64,000 nucleotides of DNA, taken from NCBI RefSeq assembly GCF_003313245.1, contig NZ_QJSD01000001.1, positions 434,001-498,000 of the forward strand, read 5' to 3'. The DNA is from Primorskyibacter marinus. Lineage in GTDB: Bacteria > Pseudomonadota > Alphaproteobacteria > Rhodobacterales > Rhodobacteraceae. The notes beneath the pieces are model-generated. The model searched no databases, was not told the origin of the DNA, and saw only the letters and a list, made by a program, of their open reading frames with translations. A program made the translations under genes and the position numbers. Positions 28,412 through 36,493 of the stretch are shown one piece after another; positions within the stretch are counted from its first letter, which is position 1; the number at the start of each line of letters is the position of its first letter.

Positions 28412-29710
28412 CTACTCCGCCGCCACGGCGCTGACGCGGCCTGTGCGCTTGGCCTTGATCCGGTCCTCGATCTCGTCGCGGAAGTTGCGGATCAGGCCCT
28501 GAATGGGCCAGGCCGCCGCGTCGCCGAGGGCGCAGATCGTGTGGCCTTCGACCTGTTTGGTGACGTCGAACAGCATGTCGATTTCCTCGACCTCCGCCTC
28601 GCCGCGTACCAGACGTTCCATGACGCGCATCATCCAGCCCGTGCCTTCGCGGCAAGGCGTGCACTGACCACAGCTTTCGTGCTTGTAGAATTTCGCCAGA
28701 CGCCAGATCGCCTTGATGATGTCGGTGTCCTTGTCCATCACGATCACCGCCGCCGTGCCCAGGCCAGAGCCAAGCTCGCCGCGCAGGTAATCGAAATCCA
28801 TGATGGCGTCTTTCATCTTTTCGCCGCGCACACAGGGCACGGACGACCCGCCGGGAATGACCGCCTTTAGGTTGTCCCAACCGCCCCGGATGCCGCCGCA
28901 ATGCGTCTCGATCAGTTCCTCGAAGGTAATCGACATCGCCTCTTCGACGACGCAGGGGTTGTTGACGTGGCCGGAGATCGCAAACAGCTTTGTCCCCGCA
29001 TTGTTCGGACGGCCAAAGCCCGCGAACCATTCCGCACCGCGCCGCAGGATCGTCGGCACAACCGCGATGGATTCGACGTTGTTCACCGTCGTCGGGCAGC
29101 CATACAGACCCGCCCCCGCCGGGAAAGGCGGCTTCATGCGCGGCATGCCTTTCTTGCCTTCAAGGCTTTCCAGCAGGGCCGTTTCCTCGCCACAGATATA
29201 GGCCCCCGCGCCATGCGCGACGTAGATGTCGAAATCCCAGCCCGACCCGGCCGCGTTCTTGCCGACCAGCCCGGCGTCATAAGCCTCGTCAATCGCGGCC
29301 TGAAGCGCCTCTTTCTCGCGGATATATTCGCCGCGAATGTAGATATAGCACGCATGCGCCTGCATCGCGAAAGAGGCGATCAGGCAGCCCTCGATCAGCG
29401 TATGCGGATCGTGGCGCATGATCTCGCGGTCCTTGCAGGTGCCGGGCTCTGATTCGTCGGCATTCACCACCAGATAGGACGGCCGCCCGTCGCTTTCCTT
29501 GGGCATGAAGGACCATTTCAATCCGGTGGGAAAGCCCGCACCGCCACGACCACGCAGGCCAGAAGCCTTCATCGTGTCGACGATCCAGGGCGCACCCTTC
29601 TTGATGATGTCAGCGGTGCCATCCCAATGGCCCCGCGCCTGCGCGCCCTTCAGCGTACGGTCATGCATCCCGTAGAGATTGGTGAAGATCCGGTCCTGAT
29701 CCTGCAGCAT
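28412..29710 (-). CDS. nuoF: NADH-quinone oxidoreductase subunit F
   Basis: 432 residues from ATG 29710 ([14 protein letters not shown]), the family length. It binds NADH and FMN and holds cluster N3. Visible are the nucleotide loop [34 protein letters not shown] and the cluster ligands in [15 protein letters not shown] plus a later Cys in [10 protein letters not shown]. It overlaps nothing. The neighbouring DUF5337 gene ends 7 bp inside the upstream alternative start, which also favours 29710. Confidence 0.96.
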   Translation of the reverse strand: MLQDQDRIFTNLYGMHDRTLKGAQARGHWDGTADIIKKGAPWIVDTMKASGLRGRGGAGFPTGLKWSFMPKESDGRPSYLVVNADESEPGTCKDREIMRHDPHTLIEGCLIASFAMQAHACYIYIRGEYIREKEALQAAIDEAYDAGLVGKNAAGSGWDFDIYVAHGAGAYICGEETALLESLEGKKGMPRMKPPFPAGAGLYGCPTTVNNVESIAVVPTILRRGAEWFAGFGRPNNAGTKLFAISGHVNNPCVVEEAMSITFEELIETHCGGIRGGWDNLKAVIPGGSSVPCVRGEKMKDAIMDFDYLRGELGSGLGTAAVIVMDKDTDIIKAIWRLAKFYKHESCGQCTPCREGTGWMMRVMERLVRGEAEVEEIDMLFDVTKQVEGHTICALGDAAAWPIQGLIRNFRDEIEDRIKAKRTGRVSAVAAE

Positions 29711-29717
29711 CGCGTGC

Positions 29718-29942
29718 CTATCCTTCATTGTCCCGGCGTTTCCGCCAGATCTGGTATGTCACGACCATCGCCCAGAAGAGCGCGGCCAGTACAGCGAGAT
29801 CTATGAGCAGGGCATACCGTCCCGGCAAACCCAACATCGGTCCCACCCATTGGGCCGCAATCCAAAACAGCATAGAGCCAGCAATGACAAGGGCGACAAA
29901 CCGTCCCTGCCGCGCCGTTTGCTGATCTTGGTCACGTCCCAT
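29718..29942 (-). CDS. DUF5337 small membrane protein
   Basis: 74 residues with a basic hydrophilic N-terminus and two membrane helices (about 15-37 and 43-64), ending in a charged [11 protein letters not shown] tail. The match to DUF5337 is from memory of Rhodobacteraceae nuo clusters. It lies between the 338-residue HhH membrane protein and nuoF. Function unknown; an inner-membrane accessory of complex I is a reasonable guess. Confidence 0.75.
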   Translation of the reverse strand: MGRDQDQQTARQGRFVALVIAGSMLFWIAAQWVGPMLGLPGRYALLIDLAVLAALFWAMVVTYQIWRKRRDNEG

Positions 29943-29957
29943 AGTATTCAGTATCCG

Positions 29958-30974
29958 TCAGTACACGTCGCCCTTGTCGACGCGTTTGGAAAATTCGGTG
30001 TCCCCGCCGGCAGCGAGGATTTTGGCCTGTTCGACCCAATCGTCTCGGCTGACACGCCCCTTGAAGCCTGACAGGTTGGCATCCACCCACGCCACCTCGT
30101 CCGCCGTCCAATTGGCGACCTGATCGAAGTGGTAAAAGCCCATTTCATTCAGCAGGGTTTCCAGCTTTGGCCCCACGCCCTTGATTTCCTTCAGGTTATC
30201 AGCACCGCCATCGCGCGCCTTTGTCAGCGTCTCGGGCTTGGAGCCTTCAAGCGCGTCATCGCCGTCATGATCACCACCGCTATCGGCCGATGTCGGCTCA
30301 GCCTTGGCCGGGTTGCTTGCGTCATCCGGCTTGGCGGCCTCATATTTCCAGCTGCCCTTGCGGCTGGACAGCTCCGCCTCACCCGAAAGGACAGCAGAGG
30401 GTTTCACAACGGACCCGTTCGCCGTCTTATCACCGGCGGCTGTCTTCGGCGTCGCGACATCCGCGTTCTCGGCTTTGGCTGCGGCATCGTCTTTCGCTTT
30501 GGCCTGCGGTTTATCTGCTGTCGCTGCCTCCGTCGGCGTGGTCCCGGCGCTGGCTTCGCTTGCCCCATCGGTGGCAGTTTGGCCTACCACCTTCTTTTCA
30601 GCTGGCGCTGGTTCAGCCGTCTTGGACGCTTCGGCATTGGGTGTCGACGACTTGGCCGCCGGGCGTGCAGCTTCCGTTCCGGTCACGCCCGCCACGGACA
30701 TAGGACTGTCGGAACCGCTACCGGCACCAGCAGTTCCCGGCCCATTTGATATGCCTTTGGCACGCATGCTCTGCCCCAGCTTGGGAACGTCCGAGCACAT
30801 CAACCAAGTCAGCAGAAGCCCCAGCAAAGCCACCACAAGCACCCCAAGGAAAATCGATGTGCCCCACCCGTATCCCCTGACGCTGAGCGCCAGTATCAGT
30901 GTGACAACACCAAGTGCCGCGGCCAAGCCCCAACATTTGGTCTGACAGCTATATCCTGAACCGGATTGGGTCAT
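29958..30974 (-). CDS. membrane protein with NuoE-like helix-hairpin-helix C-terminus
   Basis: 338 residues: two N-terminal membrane helices (about 15-33 and 39-58), a long Ala/Pro/Thr/Lys-rich linker, and a C-terminal helix-hairpin-helix-type domain (about 258-338). That domain has LKEIKGVGPKLETLLNEMGF and FKGRVSRDDWVEQAKILA. The same domain ends NuoE, the preceding gene, with near-identical sequence. Such domains usually contact nucleic acid or protein. Here they may pair the two proteins or anchor NuoE to the membrane. It is 32 bp after nuoE. Confidence 0.75.
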   Translation of the reverse strand: MTQSGSGYSCQTKCWGLAAALGVVTLILALSVRGYGWGTSIFLGVLVVALLGLLLTWLMCSDVPKLGQSMRAKGISNGPGTAGAGSGSDSPMSVAGVTGTEAARPAAKSSTPNAEASKTAEPAPAEKKVVGQTATDGASEASAGTTPTEAATADKPQAKAKDDAAAKAENADVATPKTAAGDKTANGSVVKPSAVLSGEAELSSRKGSWKYEAAKPDDASNPAKAEPTSADSGGDHDGDDALEGSKPETLTKARDGGADNLKEIKGVGPKLETLLNEMGFYHFDQVANWTADEVAWVDANLSGFKGRVSRDDWVEQAKILAAGGDTEFSKRVDKGDVY

Positions 30975-31006
30975 CGTGACTCTCCCTGAAAAATCTTATG
31001 CGGTGG

Positions 31007-32332
31007 TTACGTTTCGTCTTTGCCACCTTTCTTAACACGCGCCGAAAATTCCGTCTCTCCCCCCTCGGCCAGGGTTCTTGCCTGCGACACCCATTCGTCA
31101 CGGGTCACACGCCCTTTGAAGCCTTCGAGGTTCTCATCGACCCAGGCGATTTCCGCCTCGGACCAGTTTGCGATCTGGTCAAAATGATAAAATCCGAGCG
31201 AATTGCACATTTCTTCAAGCTTTGGACCGATGCCCTTGATCTGCTTGAGGTCGTCGGCCTTGCCGTCACGCGGCCCCTCCAACGCTTCCGGTCGGGAGCC
31301 TGCGGTGGCAGACGTATCCGCGCTCGCCGCAGCCTCGCCAGATGGCGCTTTCTTGGCTGGCGCATCACTGCTGTCGGCTGTTCCGGACGCGTCCGCTTTG
31401 CCGGATGTGTCAGATTTCTCGGGGTGTCCGGCCGTATCCGCCGTTCCTTTTTCTGCGGCGGGTCTTGTCTTGGTCGTGTCCGCCGCCTTTGCAGTGGCAA
31501 CGGGCTTGGCCACGGTCTTTGCTTCGGCCTCGCGCTTGTCTATTCCCGTCTCGTCGATCGTCTCATCCGCGCCGGGTTTCGGTTGCTTGGCAGGGCCAGC
31601 CGACTCCGGGACCGGTCTATCCACCTTGTTCTGCCAGGGTGCCAGCAAGGGCACTTCGGTACCGTCGATGCGTTTGATCGTATCGCCGATATCCGTCGCG
31701 AGCTGGGCGCTCGCGTTATATTTGGTATGGCCGCTGTCATATTCCTTCAGGCTGGTCAGCCCCGATTTCGGTTCTGATGCGAAACGGCCATTCTGCGGTC
31801 CCGGCACCGGCACCTTGCCCGCGGCCAGTTCGTCCAGAATTTCAGCCAGACGTTCCGTCGTCAGGTCCTCAAAGTAATCCTTGCCGATCTGCGCCATCGG
31901 CGCGTTGGCACATGCCCCGGCGCATTCGACCTCTTCCCAGCTGAACTTGCCGTCAGCCGACAGTTCATGCGGCTTGTCGGCGATCTTTTCGCGGCACACC
32001 GCCATCAGATCCTCGGCCCCGCAAATCATGCAGGACGTAGTCCCGCAAATCTGAATATGCGCCACAGTTCCAACAGGTTGCAGCTGGAACATGAAGTAGA
32101 AGGACGCCACTTCCATGACCCGCATATAGGCCATGCCCAGCATCTCGGCGACAGCCTCGATTGCAGGGCGGGTCAGCCAACCTTCTTGTTCCTGGGCGCG
32201 CCACAGAAGCGCGATGACCGCGCTGGCCTGTCGGCCTTCGGGGTATTTGGTGATCTGGGCTTCGGCCCAGGCCAGATTTGCATCTGTGAAGGCGAAACTT
32301 TGCGGTTGGTCGTGATACAGGCGTCTCAGCAT
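31007..32332 (-). CDS. nuoE: NADH-quinone oxidoreductase subunit E with C-terminal HhH extension
   Basis: 441 residues against about 166-240 for most NuoE. The N-terminal thioredoxin-like domain has the 2Fe-2S (N1a) ligands Cys96, Cys101, Cys137 and Cys141 in CGTTSC and CAGAC. After about residue 185 comes a low-complexity linker rich in Ala, Pro, Lys, Asp, Thr and Ser, then a helix-hairpin-helix domain (about 358-435) like that of the next gene. Extended NuoE proteins occur in Rhodobacteraceae. The core is complete, so electron transfer with NuoF should be normal. Confidence 0.95.
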   Translation of the reverse strand: MLRRLYHDQPQSFAFTDANLAWAEAQITKYPEGRQASAVIALLWRAQEQEGWLTRPAIEAVAEMLGMAYMRVMEVASFYFMFQLQPVGTVAHIQICGTTSCMICGAEDLMAVCREKIADKPHELSADGKFSWEEVECAGACANAPMAQIGKDYFEDLTTERLAEILDELAAGKVPVPGPQNGRFASEPKSGLTSLKEYDSGHTKYNASAQLATDIGDTIKRIDGTEVPLLAPWQNKVDRPVPESAGPAKQPKPGADETIDETGIDKREAEAKTVAKPVATAKAADTTKTRPAAEKGTADTAGHPEKSDTSGKADASGTADSSDAPAKKAPSGEAAASADTSATAGSRPEALEGPRDGKADDLKQIKGIGPKLEEMCNSLGFYHFDQIANWSEAEIAWVDENLEGFKGRVTRDEWVSQARTLAEGGETEFSARVKKGGKDET

Positions 32333-32340
32333 GGTCGTTC

Positions 32341-32643
32341 CTATTGCGTCAGCACGCAGGCGACGGGAATGTTTGGCACAGTCCGGTCGGGGTTTTCTCC
32401 GTTCAGCTCGGCCACCAGCGCTTGCTGGCGAATGGCAGAGTCGGTCATGTTGTCAGCGATAAAGCACAGGTAGAGATCCGCGCCGTTCTGCATTCCGAAG
32501 GTCGCGCCCCCGGTGCTGCTTGTGGCAAAGGGCGTAAAGCCCTGCGCGGCCAAATCCGAAACGTAGACAAAATCGCCTTTGCCGGTCTCGGCGGCAAGCG
32601 CGGGCGCGGCACACAGGGCCAGTATACAGCCGATGCGGATCAT
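32341..32643 (-). CDS. small secreted protein upstream of nuoE
   Basis: 100 residues with a signal peptide (cleavage after LAA, about residue 18). The mature part begins [18 protein letters not shown] and has two Cys (LCFIAD and VACVLTQ) that may pair. No domain recognised. The ATG overlaps the stop of the upstream lipoprotein gene by 4 bp and ends 8 bp before nuoE. Periplasmic, function unknown. Confidence 0.72.
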   Translation of the reverse strand: MIRIGCILALCAAPALAAETGKGDFVYVSDLAAQGFTPFATSSTGGATFGMQNGADLYLCFIADNMTDSAIRQQALVAELNGENPDRTVPNIPVACVLTQ

Positions 32644-32927
32644 GCCGCGCAGGCCCCCGTGGTCAGCCGCACGCCGCCATCCGACAGTTTTACCGCCTCT
32701 TCGCGCGCCAACTTGTATTCGGTGACCTGAATCACCTGCTCACGCGTCAAGCCGGTCTGAAGTTCCACCGGCAGATAGTCGCTTTCGGCCACCATATCGC
32801 AGCCGATAGAAGCCACAGCCGCGTCATAGGCGGCAATCTGTTCCGCCGACACACCGTCGGGTGGCAGGGCAAGACAGCCGGTCAGGCCAAGCGCCGCAAT
32901 GGTCAAAAGGATCGTCGGTCGCGTCAT
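32640..32927 (-). CDS. small lipoprotein downstream of nuoD
   Basis: 95 residues from ATG 32927. AAGGA lies 6 nt before this ATG, whereas it directly abuts another ATG at 32933. The signal is MTRPTILLTIAALGLTGC with lipobox LTGC. The mature domain includes DGVSAEQIAAYDAAVASIGC and ends with a Cys near the C-terminus. No family recognised. It lies 10 bp after nuoD and overlaps the 100-residue secreted protein gene. Confidence 0.75.
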   Translation of the reverse strand: MTRPTILLTIAALGLTGCLALPPDGVSAEQIAAYDAAVASIGCDMVAESDYLPVELQTGLTREQVIQVTEYKLAREEAVKLSDGGVRLTTGACAA

Positions 32928-32937
32928 CGTCATTCCT

Positions 32938-34167
32938 TCATCGATCAATCTCGCCGAAGACCACGTCCATCGTGCCGATGATCGCAGCCACATCGGCCAG
33001 TTGGTGACCGCTGGCCACATAATCCATCGCCTGCAAATGCAGAAAGCCCGGAGCACGGATCTTGGAGCGATAGGGTTTGTTGCTGCCATCGGACACCAGA
33101 TACACGCCAAACTCGCCCTTGGGCGCTTCGACGGCGGCGTAGACCTCGCCTGCGGGGACGTGAAAGCCCTCTGTATACAGTTTGAAGTGATGAATCAGCG
33201 CCTCCATCGAGGTCTTCATCTCGCCGCGCTTGGGCGGGGTGATCTTCCCGCGGGCCAGAATGTCGCCCTGCCCTTCGGGCGCTTGCAGTTTTGCGATCGC
33301 CTGTTTGATAATGCGCAGCGATTGGCGCATTTCTTCCATCCGCACCAGATAACGGTCAAAGCAGTCGCCATTCTTGCCAACAGGGATCTGGAAGTCGAAT
33401 TCGTCATAACATTCATAGGGCTGGGCACGGCGCAGATCCCAGGCAAAGCCCGACCCGCGCACCATGACGCCCGAGAACCCCCAATCAAGAATGTCCTGCT
33501 CGGAAATGATGCCGATATCGGCGTTACGCTGTTTGAAAACCCGGTTCTCGGTCAGCAGCTCGTCAATGTCGTCCAGAACGTTCGGAAACTCATCGGCCCA
33601 TTCGTCAATATCTGCCAGCAGTTGCGGCGGCAGATCCTGATGCACGCCGCCGGGACGGAAATAAGCCGCGTGCAAGCGCGCCCCGCAGGCCCGTTCATAG
33701 AACACCATCAGCTTTTCGCGCTCTTCAAACCCCCAAAGCGGCGGCGTCAGCGCGCCCACATCCATCGCCTGCGTCGTCACGTTCAGCAGATGGCTGAGAA
33801 TGCGCCCGATCTCGGAATAAAGCACCCGGATCAGGCTGGCGCGGCGCGGAACCTCGACGCCGGTCAACTTTTCAATTGCCAGACACCATGCATGTTCCTG
33901 ATTCATCGGCGCGACGTAATCCAGCCGGTCGAAATAGGGCAGGTTTTGCAGGTAGGTCCTGCTTTCCATCAGTTTTTCCGTGCCACGGTGCAGCAAGCCG
34001 ATATGCGGGTCGCAGCGTTCGACGATTTCGCCGTCCAGCTCCAGCACCAACCGCAAAACACCATGCGCCGCCGGGTGTTGAGGCCCGAAGTTGATGTTGA
34101 AATTGCGGATCTTCTGCTCGCCCGACTGCGCGTCGGTGCTGCCGTCATCGAATTTGGAGCCGTCCAT
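32938..34167 (-). CDS. nuoD: NADH-quinone oxidoreductase subunit D
   Basis: 409 residues; the 49-kDa-type subunit that forms the quinone site with NuoB. It has [15 protein letters not shown], the conserved [31 protein letters not shown] and the C-terminal [11 protein letters not shown]. Unfused to NuoC, unlike E. coli. The ATG at 34167 shares one base with the stop of the preceding 44-codon ORF, with GGAGGA 7 nt upstream. Confidence 0.97.
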   Translation of the reverse strand: MDGSKFDDGSTDAQSGEQKIRNFNINFGPQHPAAHGVLRLVLELDGEIVERCDPHIGLLHRGTEKLMESRTYLQNLPYFDRLDYVAPMNQEHAWCLAIEKLTGVEVPRRASLIRVLYSEIGRILSHLLNVTTQAMDVGALTPPLWGFEEREKLMVFYERACGARLHAAYFRPGGVHQDLPPQLLADIDEWADEFPNVLDDIDELLTENRVFKQRNADIGIISEQDILDWGFSGVMVRGSGFAWDLRRAQPYECYDEFDFQIPVGKNGDCFDRYLVRMEEMRQSLRIIKQAIAKLQAPEGQGDILARGKITPPKRGEMKTSMEALIHHFKLYTEGFHVPAGEVYAAVEAPKGEFGVYLVSDGSNKPYRSKIRAPGFLHLQAMDYVASGHQLADVAAIIGTMDVVFGEIDR

Positions 34168-34301
34168 CAAACTGTCCTCCGTGCAATCACAAGCGCCTTG
34201 GCGGCCTGTCGTTGCGAAATTTTGGTCATGGCGATCGCACCACTGGCCAAGACAAGGCCGGCCGCAATCAAATGCATCATCTCGGTCAGAAACGGGATCA
34301 T
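34167..34301 (-). CDS. 44-residue membrane peptide between nuoC and nuoD
   Basis: ATG 34301 follows GGAG and lies one base after the stop of the previous small ORF. Its TGA overlaps the nuoD ATG (TGATG). The peptide begins [15 protein letters not shown], forms one hydrophobic helix and ends with a basic tail (IARRTV). No known family. The chained overlaps with neighbours on both sides support real translation. Confidence 0.65.
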   Translation of the reverse strand: MIPFLTEMMHLIAAGLVLASGAIAMTKISQRQAAKALVIARRTV

Positions 34302-34302
34302 C

Positions 34303-34476
34303 TCAACGCTTCTCCAACTCTTGCAGCTTCACGCCCATCCACCACAGCAGCGCAATCGTGCCAAGGGGGACAAGACAGGCCGCTGCCCAGTATTTATTTA
34401 TGCCGAAGAACGGCAGCAGCTTGACCATCGGAATGGCCGTCAACGCCGACAGAACAAGCCACCAGAAACCGCCCAT
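34303..34476 (-). CDS. 57-residue two-helix membrane protein between nuoC and nuoD
   Basis: ATG 34476 shares its A with the nuoC stop (TAATG) and the frame runs 57 codons to TGA at 34303. It begins [19 protein letters not shown] and has a second Trp-rich helix (GTIALLWWMGVKLQELEKR). Two membrane helices joined by a short loop. No family recognised. It forms a coupled chain nuoC - this - 44-codon ORF - nuoD. Confidence 0.7.
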   Translation of the reverse strand: MGGFWWLVLSALTAIPMVKLLPFFGINKYWAAACLVPLGTIALLWWMGVKLQELEKR

Positions 34477-35084
34477 TACTTTGTCTCTTCCTGCTTTTCA
34501 TCGCCCGGCAGGATGTAATGCGCACCTTCCCAGGGGGACATGAAATCAAACTGACGATATTCCTGCACAAGGCTGACCGGCTCGTAGACGACGCGCTTTT
34601 TCGACTCGTCATAGCGCACTTCGGTATAGCCCGTGGTCGGGAAATCCTTGCGCAGCGGATAGCCCCGAAACCCATAGTCGGTCAGGATGCGCCGCAGGTC
34701 CGGGTGGCCGGTAAAGAGGATTCCGAACATATCGAACACTTCGCGTTCGAACCAGTTGGCAGAGGCATGCACATCGGTGATCGATGGCACCATCTCGTCA
34801 TCGCGCACGGCCACGCGCAGACGAATGCGGTGGTTCTGATACATCGACAGGAAGTGATAAACCACGTCAAATCGCTGCGCCCGCTCGGGATAATCAACAG
34901 CGGTGATATCAACGAGGGTCGAGAACTGACACGTCCGGTCAGCTTTGAGAAACTCGACAAAGCCGTGGATGTTGGCGCGGGCCACATCCACGGTCAACTC
35001 ATCAAAGCTCACATCCCAGGACAGCACGCAATCGGGGCGCTTGATCTCGATATGGGTGCCAAGCTCTTGCAGGGCGGTGGTCAT
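34476..35084 (-). CDS. nuoC: NADH-quinone oxidoreductase subunit C
   Basis: 202 residues; 30-kDa subunit of the connecting module. Typical segments are [40 protein letters not shown] and [24 protein letters not shown] precedes the ATG. Separate from nuoD as in other alphaproteobacteria and mitochondria. Confidence 0.97.
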   Translation of the reverse strand: MTTALQELGTHIEIKRPDCVLSWDVSFDELTVDVARANIHGFVEFLKADRTCQFSTLVDITAVDYPERAQRFDVVYHFLSMYQNHRIRLRVAVRDDEMVPSITDVHASANWFEREVFDMFGILFTGHPDLRRILTDYGFRGYPLRKDFPTTGYTEVRYDESKKRVVYEPVSLVQEYRQFDFMSPWEGAHYILPGDEKQEETK

Positions 35085-35149
35085 CAGAATGCCTCCGGTG
35101 CTGAAAGGTATTTGCCGCAGCGGGCGCTGAATGCGGATGTCGAAATCAT
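35084..35149 (-). CDS. possible 21-codon ORF bridging nuoB and nuoC
   Basis: ATG 35149 overlaps the nuoB stop (ATGA), and the 21-codon frame ends with a TGA sharing one base with the nuoC ATG (TGATG). The peptide ([14 protein letters not shown] at its start) is not hydrophobic and there is no ribosome binding site of its own. It could only be translated by coupling from nuoB. Retained because the junction pattern matches the other small ORFs. Confidence 0.3.
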   Translation of the reverse strand: MISTSAFSARCGKYLSAPEAF

Positions 35150-35763
35150 CGCATGATCGTCCCGGTCCGGCGGATCTTTTTCTGCAAGGCCATCACGCCA
35201 TATAGCAGCGCCTCTGCGGTTGGCGGGCAGCCGGGCACATAGACATCCACCGGCACGATCCGGTCGCAGCCCCGCACCACGGAATAGCTGTAGTGATAAT
35301 AGCCGCCGCCATTGGCGCAGGACCCCATGGAGATCACATAGCGCGGCTCCGGCATCTGGTCGTAAACCTTGCGCAGCGCGGGTGCCATCTTGTTGGTCAG
35401 CGTACCCGCAACGATCATCAGGTCCGACTGGCGCGGAGACGCCCGCGGCGCGGTGCCAAAACGCTCAAGGTCGTAGCGCGGCATCGCCGTGTGCATCATC
35501 TCGACCGCGCAGCACGCCAGTCCGAAGGTCATCCAGTGCAGCGATCCGGTACGCGCCCAGTTGATGATGTCCTCGGTCGAGGTCAGCAGAAACCCCTTGT
35601 CCTGAAGCTCTGCGTTCAGGGTCTGGGTCGCGACCTCGTTATCGCCACCGGCGGTATTGGTGCCGTAAGGGGCCAGCGCGGAGGGTCCGGATTTGATGCG
35701 GTCCGCCTGTTTGCCGTCGCCCTGCACTTCCGTGACAAGCGGCTTGTCGTCGGTCACTCCCAT
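35146..35763 (-). CDS. nuoB: NADH-quinone oxidoreductase subunit B
   Basis: 205 residues from ATG 35763 with GGGAG 7 nt upstream. It carries cluster N2, the last electron carrier before quinone: [24 protein letters not shown] and [20 protein letters not shown]. The N-terminus has about 40 extra residues (a low-complexity lead with [10 protein letters not shown]) before the conserved domain. The start overlaps the end of nuoA. Confidence 0.97.
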   Translation of the reverse strand: MGVTDDKPLVTEVQGDGKQADRIKSGPSALAPYGTNTAGGDNEVATQTLNAELQDKGFLLTSTEDIINWARTGSLHWMTFGLACCAVEMMHTAMPRYDLERFGTAPRASPRQSDLMIVAGTLTNKMAPALRKVYDQMPEPRYVISMGSCANGGGYYHYSYSVVRGCDRIVPVDVYVPGCPPTAEALLYGVMALQKKIRRTGTIMR

Positions 35764-36119
35764 TCCAGGGCTCCCTTTTTCCATTCATAGGCAAAGCCGA
35801 TGGTCAAGACGCCCAGAAACACCATCATCGACCAGAAGCCTGTCATGCTCACATCCTTGAAGGCCACGGCCCAGGGAAAGAGAAAGGCTATTTCCAGATC
35901 GAAGATGATGAACAGAATGGCCACAAGATAGAATCGGACATCGAATTTCATCCGCGCGTCATCAAAGGCGTTGAAGCCACATTCATACGCCGACACCTTT
36001 TCGGGGTCCGGGTTGCGCACGGCCAGAACAACCGCAGCAAGAATGAGCACAAGGCCAAGTCCGATCGCTATGGCCATAAAAACGAGAATGGGGAGGTACT
36101 CCCTCAGCATCTCTTCCAT
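35754..36119 (-). CDS. nuoA: NADH-quinone oxidoreductase subunit A
   Basis: 121 residues, three membrane helices. The conserved loop [34 protein letters not shown] is shown by [13 protein letters not shown] and [12 protein letters not shown]. First gene of the nuo operon. AAAGGAG lies 7 nt before the ATG, and a promoter candidate is 64-92 bp upstream. It overlaps nuoB by 10 bp. Confidence 0.96.
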   Translation of the reverse strand: MEEMLREYLPILVFMAIAIGLGLVLILAAVVLAVRNPDPEKVSAYECGFNAFDDARMKFDVRFYLVAILFIIFDLEIAFLFPWAVAFKDVSMTGFWSMMVFLGVLTIGFAYEWKKGALEWE

Positions 36120-36170
36120 GTGACAGGCTCCTTTCAGGTCGCGCCGCAGCGCGCCTTCTCAAGACGGTAT

Positions 36171-36192
36171 GGGCTAGAGCAGGTTCTAGCCC
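36171..36192. repeat. 8-bp inverted repeat over the nuo promoter -10 region
   Basis: GGGCTAGA (36171-36178) and TCTAGCCC (36185-36192) are exact complements around a 6-nt loop. The right arm covers the -10 hexamer of the candidate nuo promoter. It could be an operator or an mRNA 5' hairpin. Confidence 0.45.
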
Positions 36193-36211
36193 CGGCACCG
36201 GTCAGGGTCAA
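36183..36211 (-). promoter_or_regulatory. candidate nuo operon promoter
   Basis: On the minus strand TTGACC (36206-36211), a 17-bp spacer and TAGAAC (36183-36188) give a good sigma70-type match. The start would be near 36176, leaving a leader of about 57 nt before nuoA. Confidence 0.5.
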
Positions 36212-36493
36212 CCGCGGGCACATATATTCGCAGTGCCGAAACGAATTTGAATTTCATCGACTTAGGGCAAGAAATCGCGGCCAGACAACATCGGTTGCGG
36301 CAAATTGTCAGCCAGACCGCGAAATCGCCACGCAGCGTCGAGGGCGCATCTCTTTGGCAGCACACAGATTACCGCGGGGCCGACCAACGCGCCTTCCCGG
36401 ACGTAAACCACGCGTTTGTCCGGTCACACCATTGCCGGTGCCAGCGTTTGGCATCGTGGCAATCAGCCCCGCGCGACCTTGCGGCAAGCAATG
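36212..36493. other. remainder of the 374-bp gap between mccA and nuoA
   Basis: The gap 36120-36493 contains the nuo promoter and inverted repeat at its left end. The rest shows no gene with a supported start and no hairpin with a T-run, although the mccA transcript must end somewhere here or read into nuo. Confidence 0.4.
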
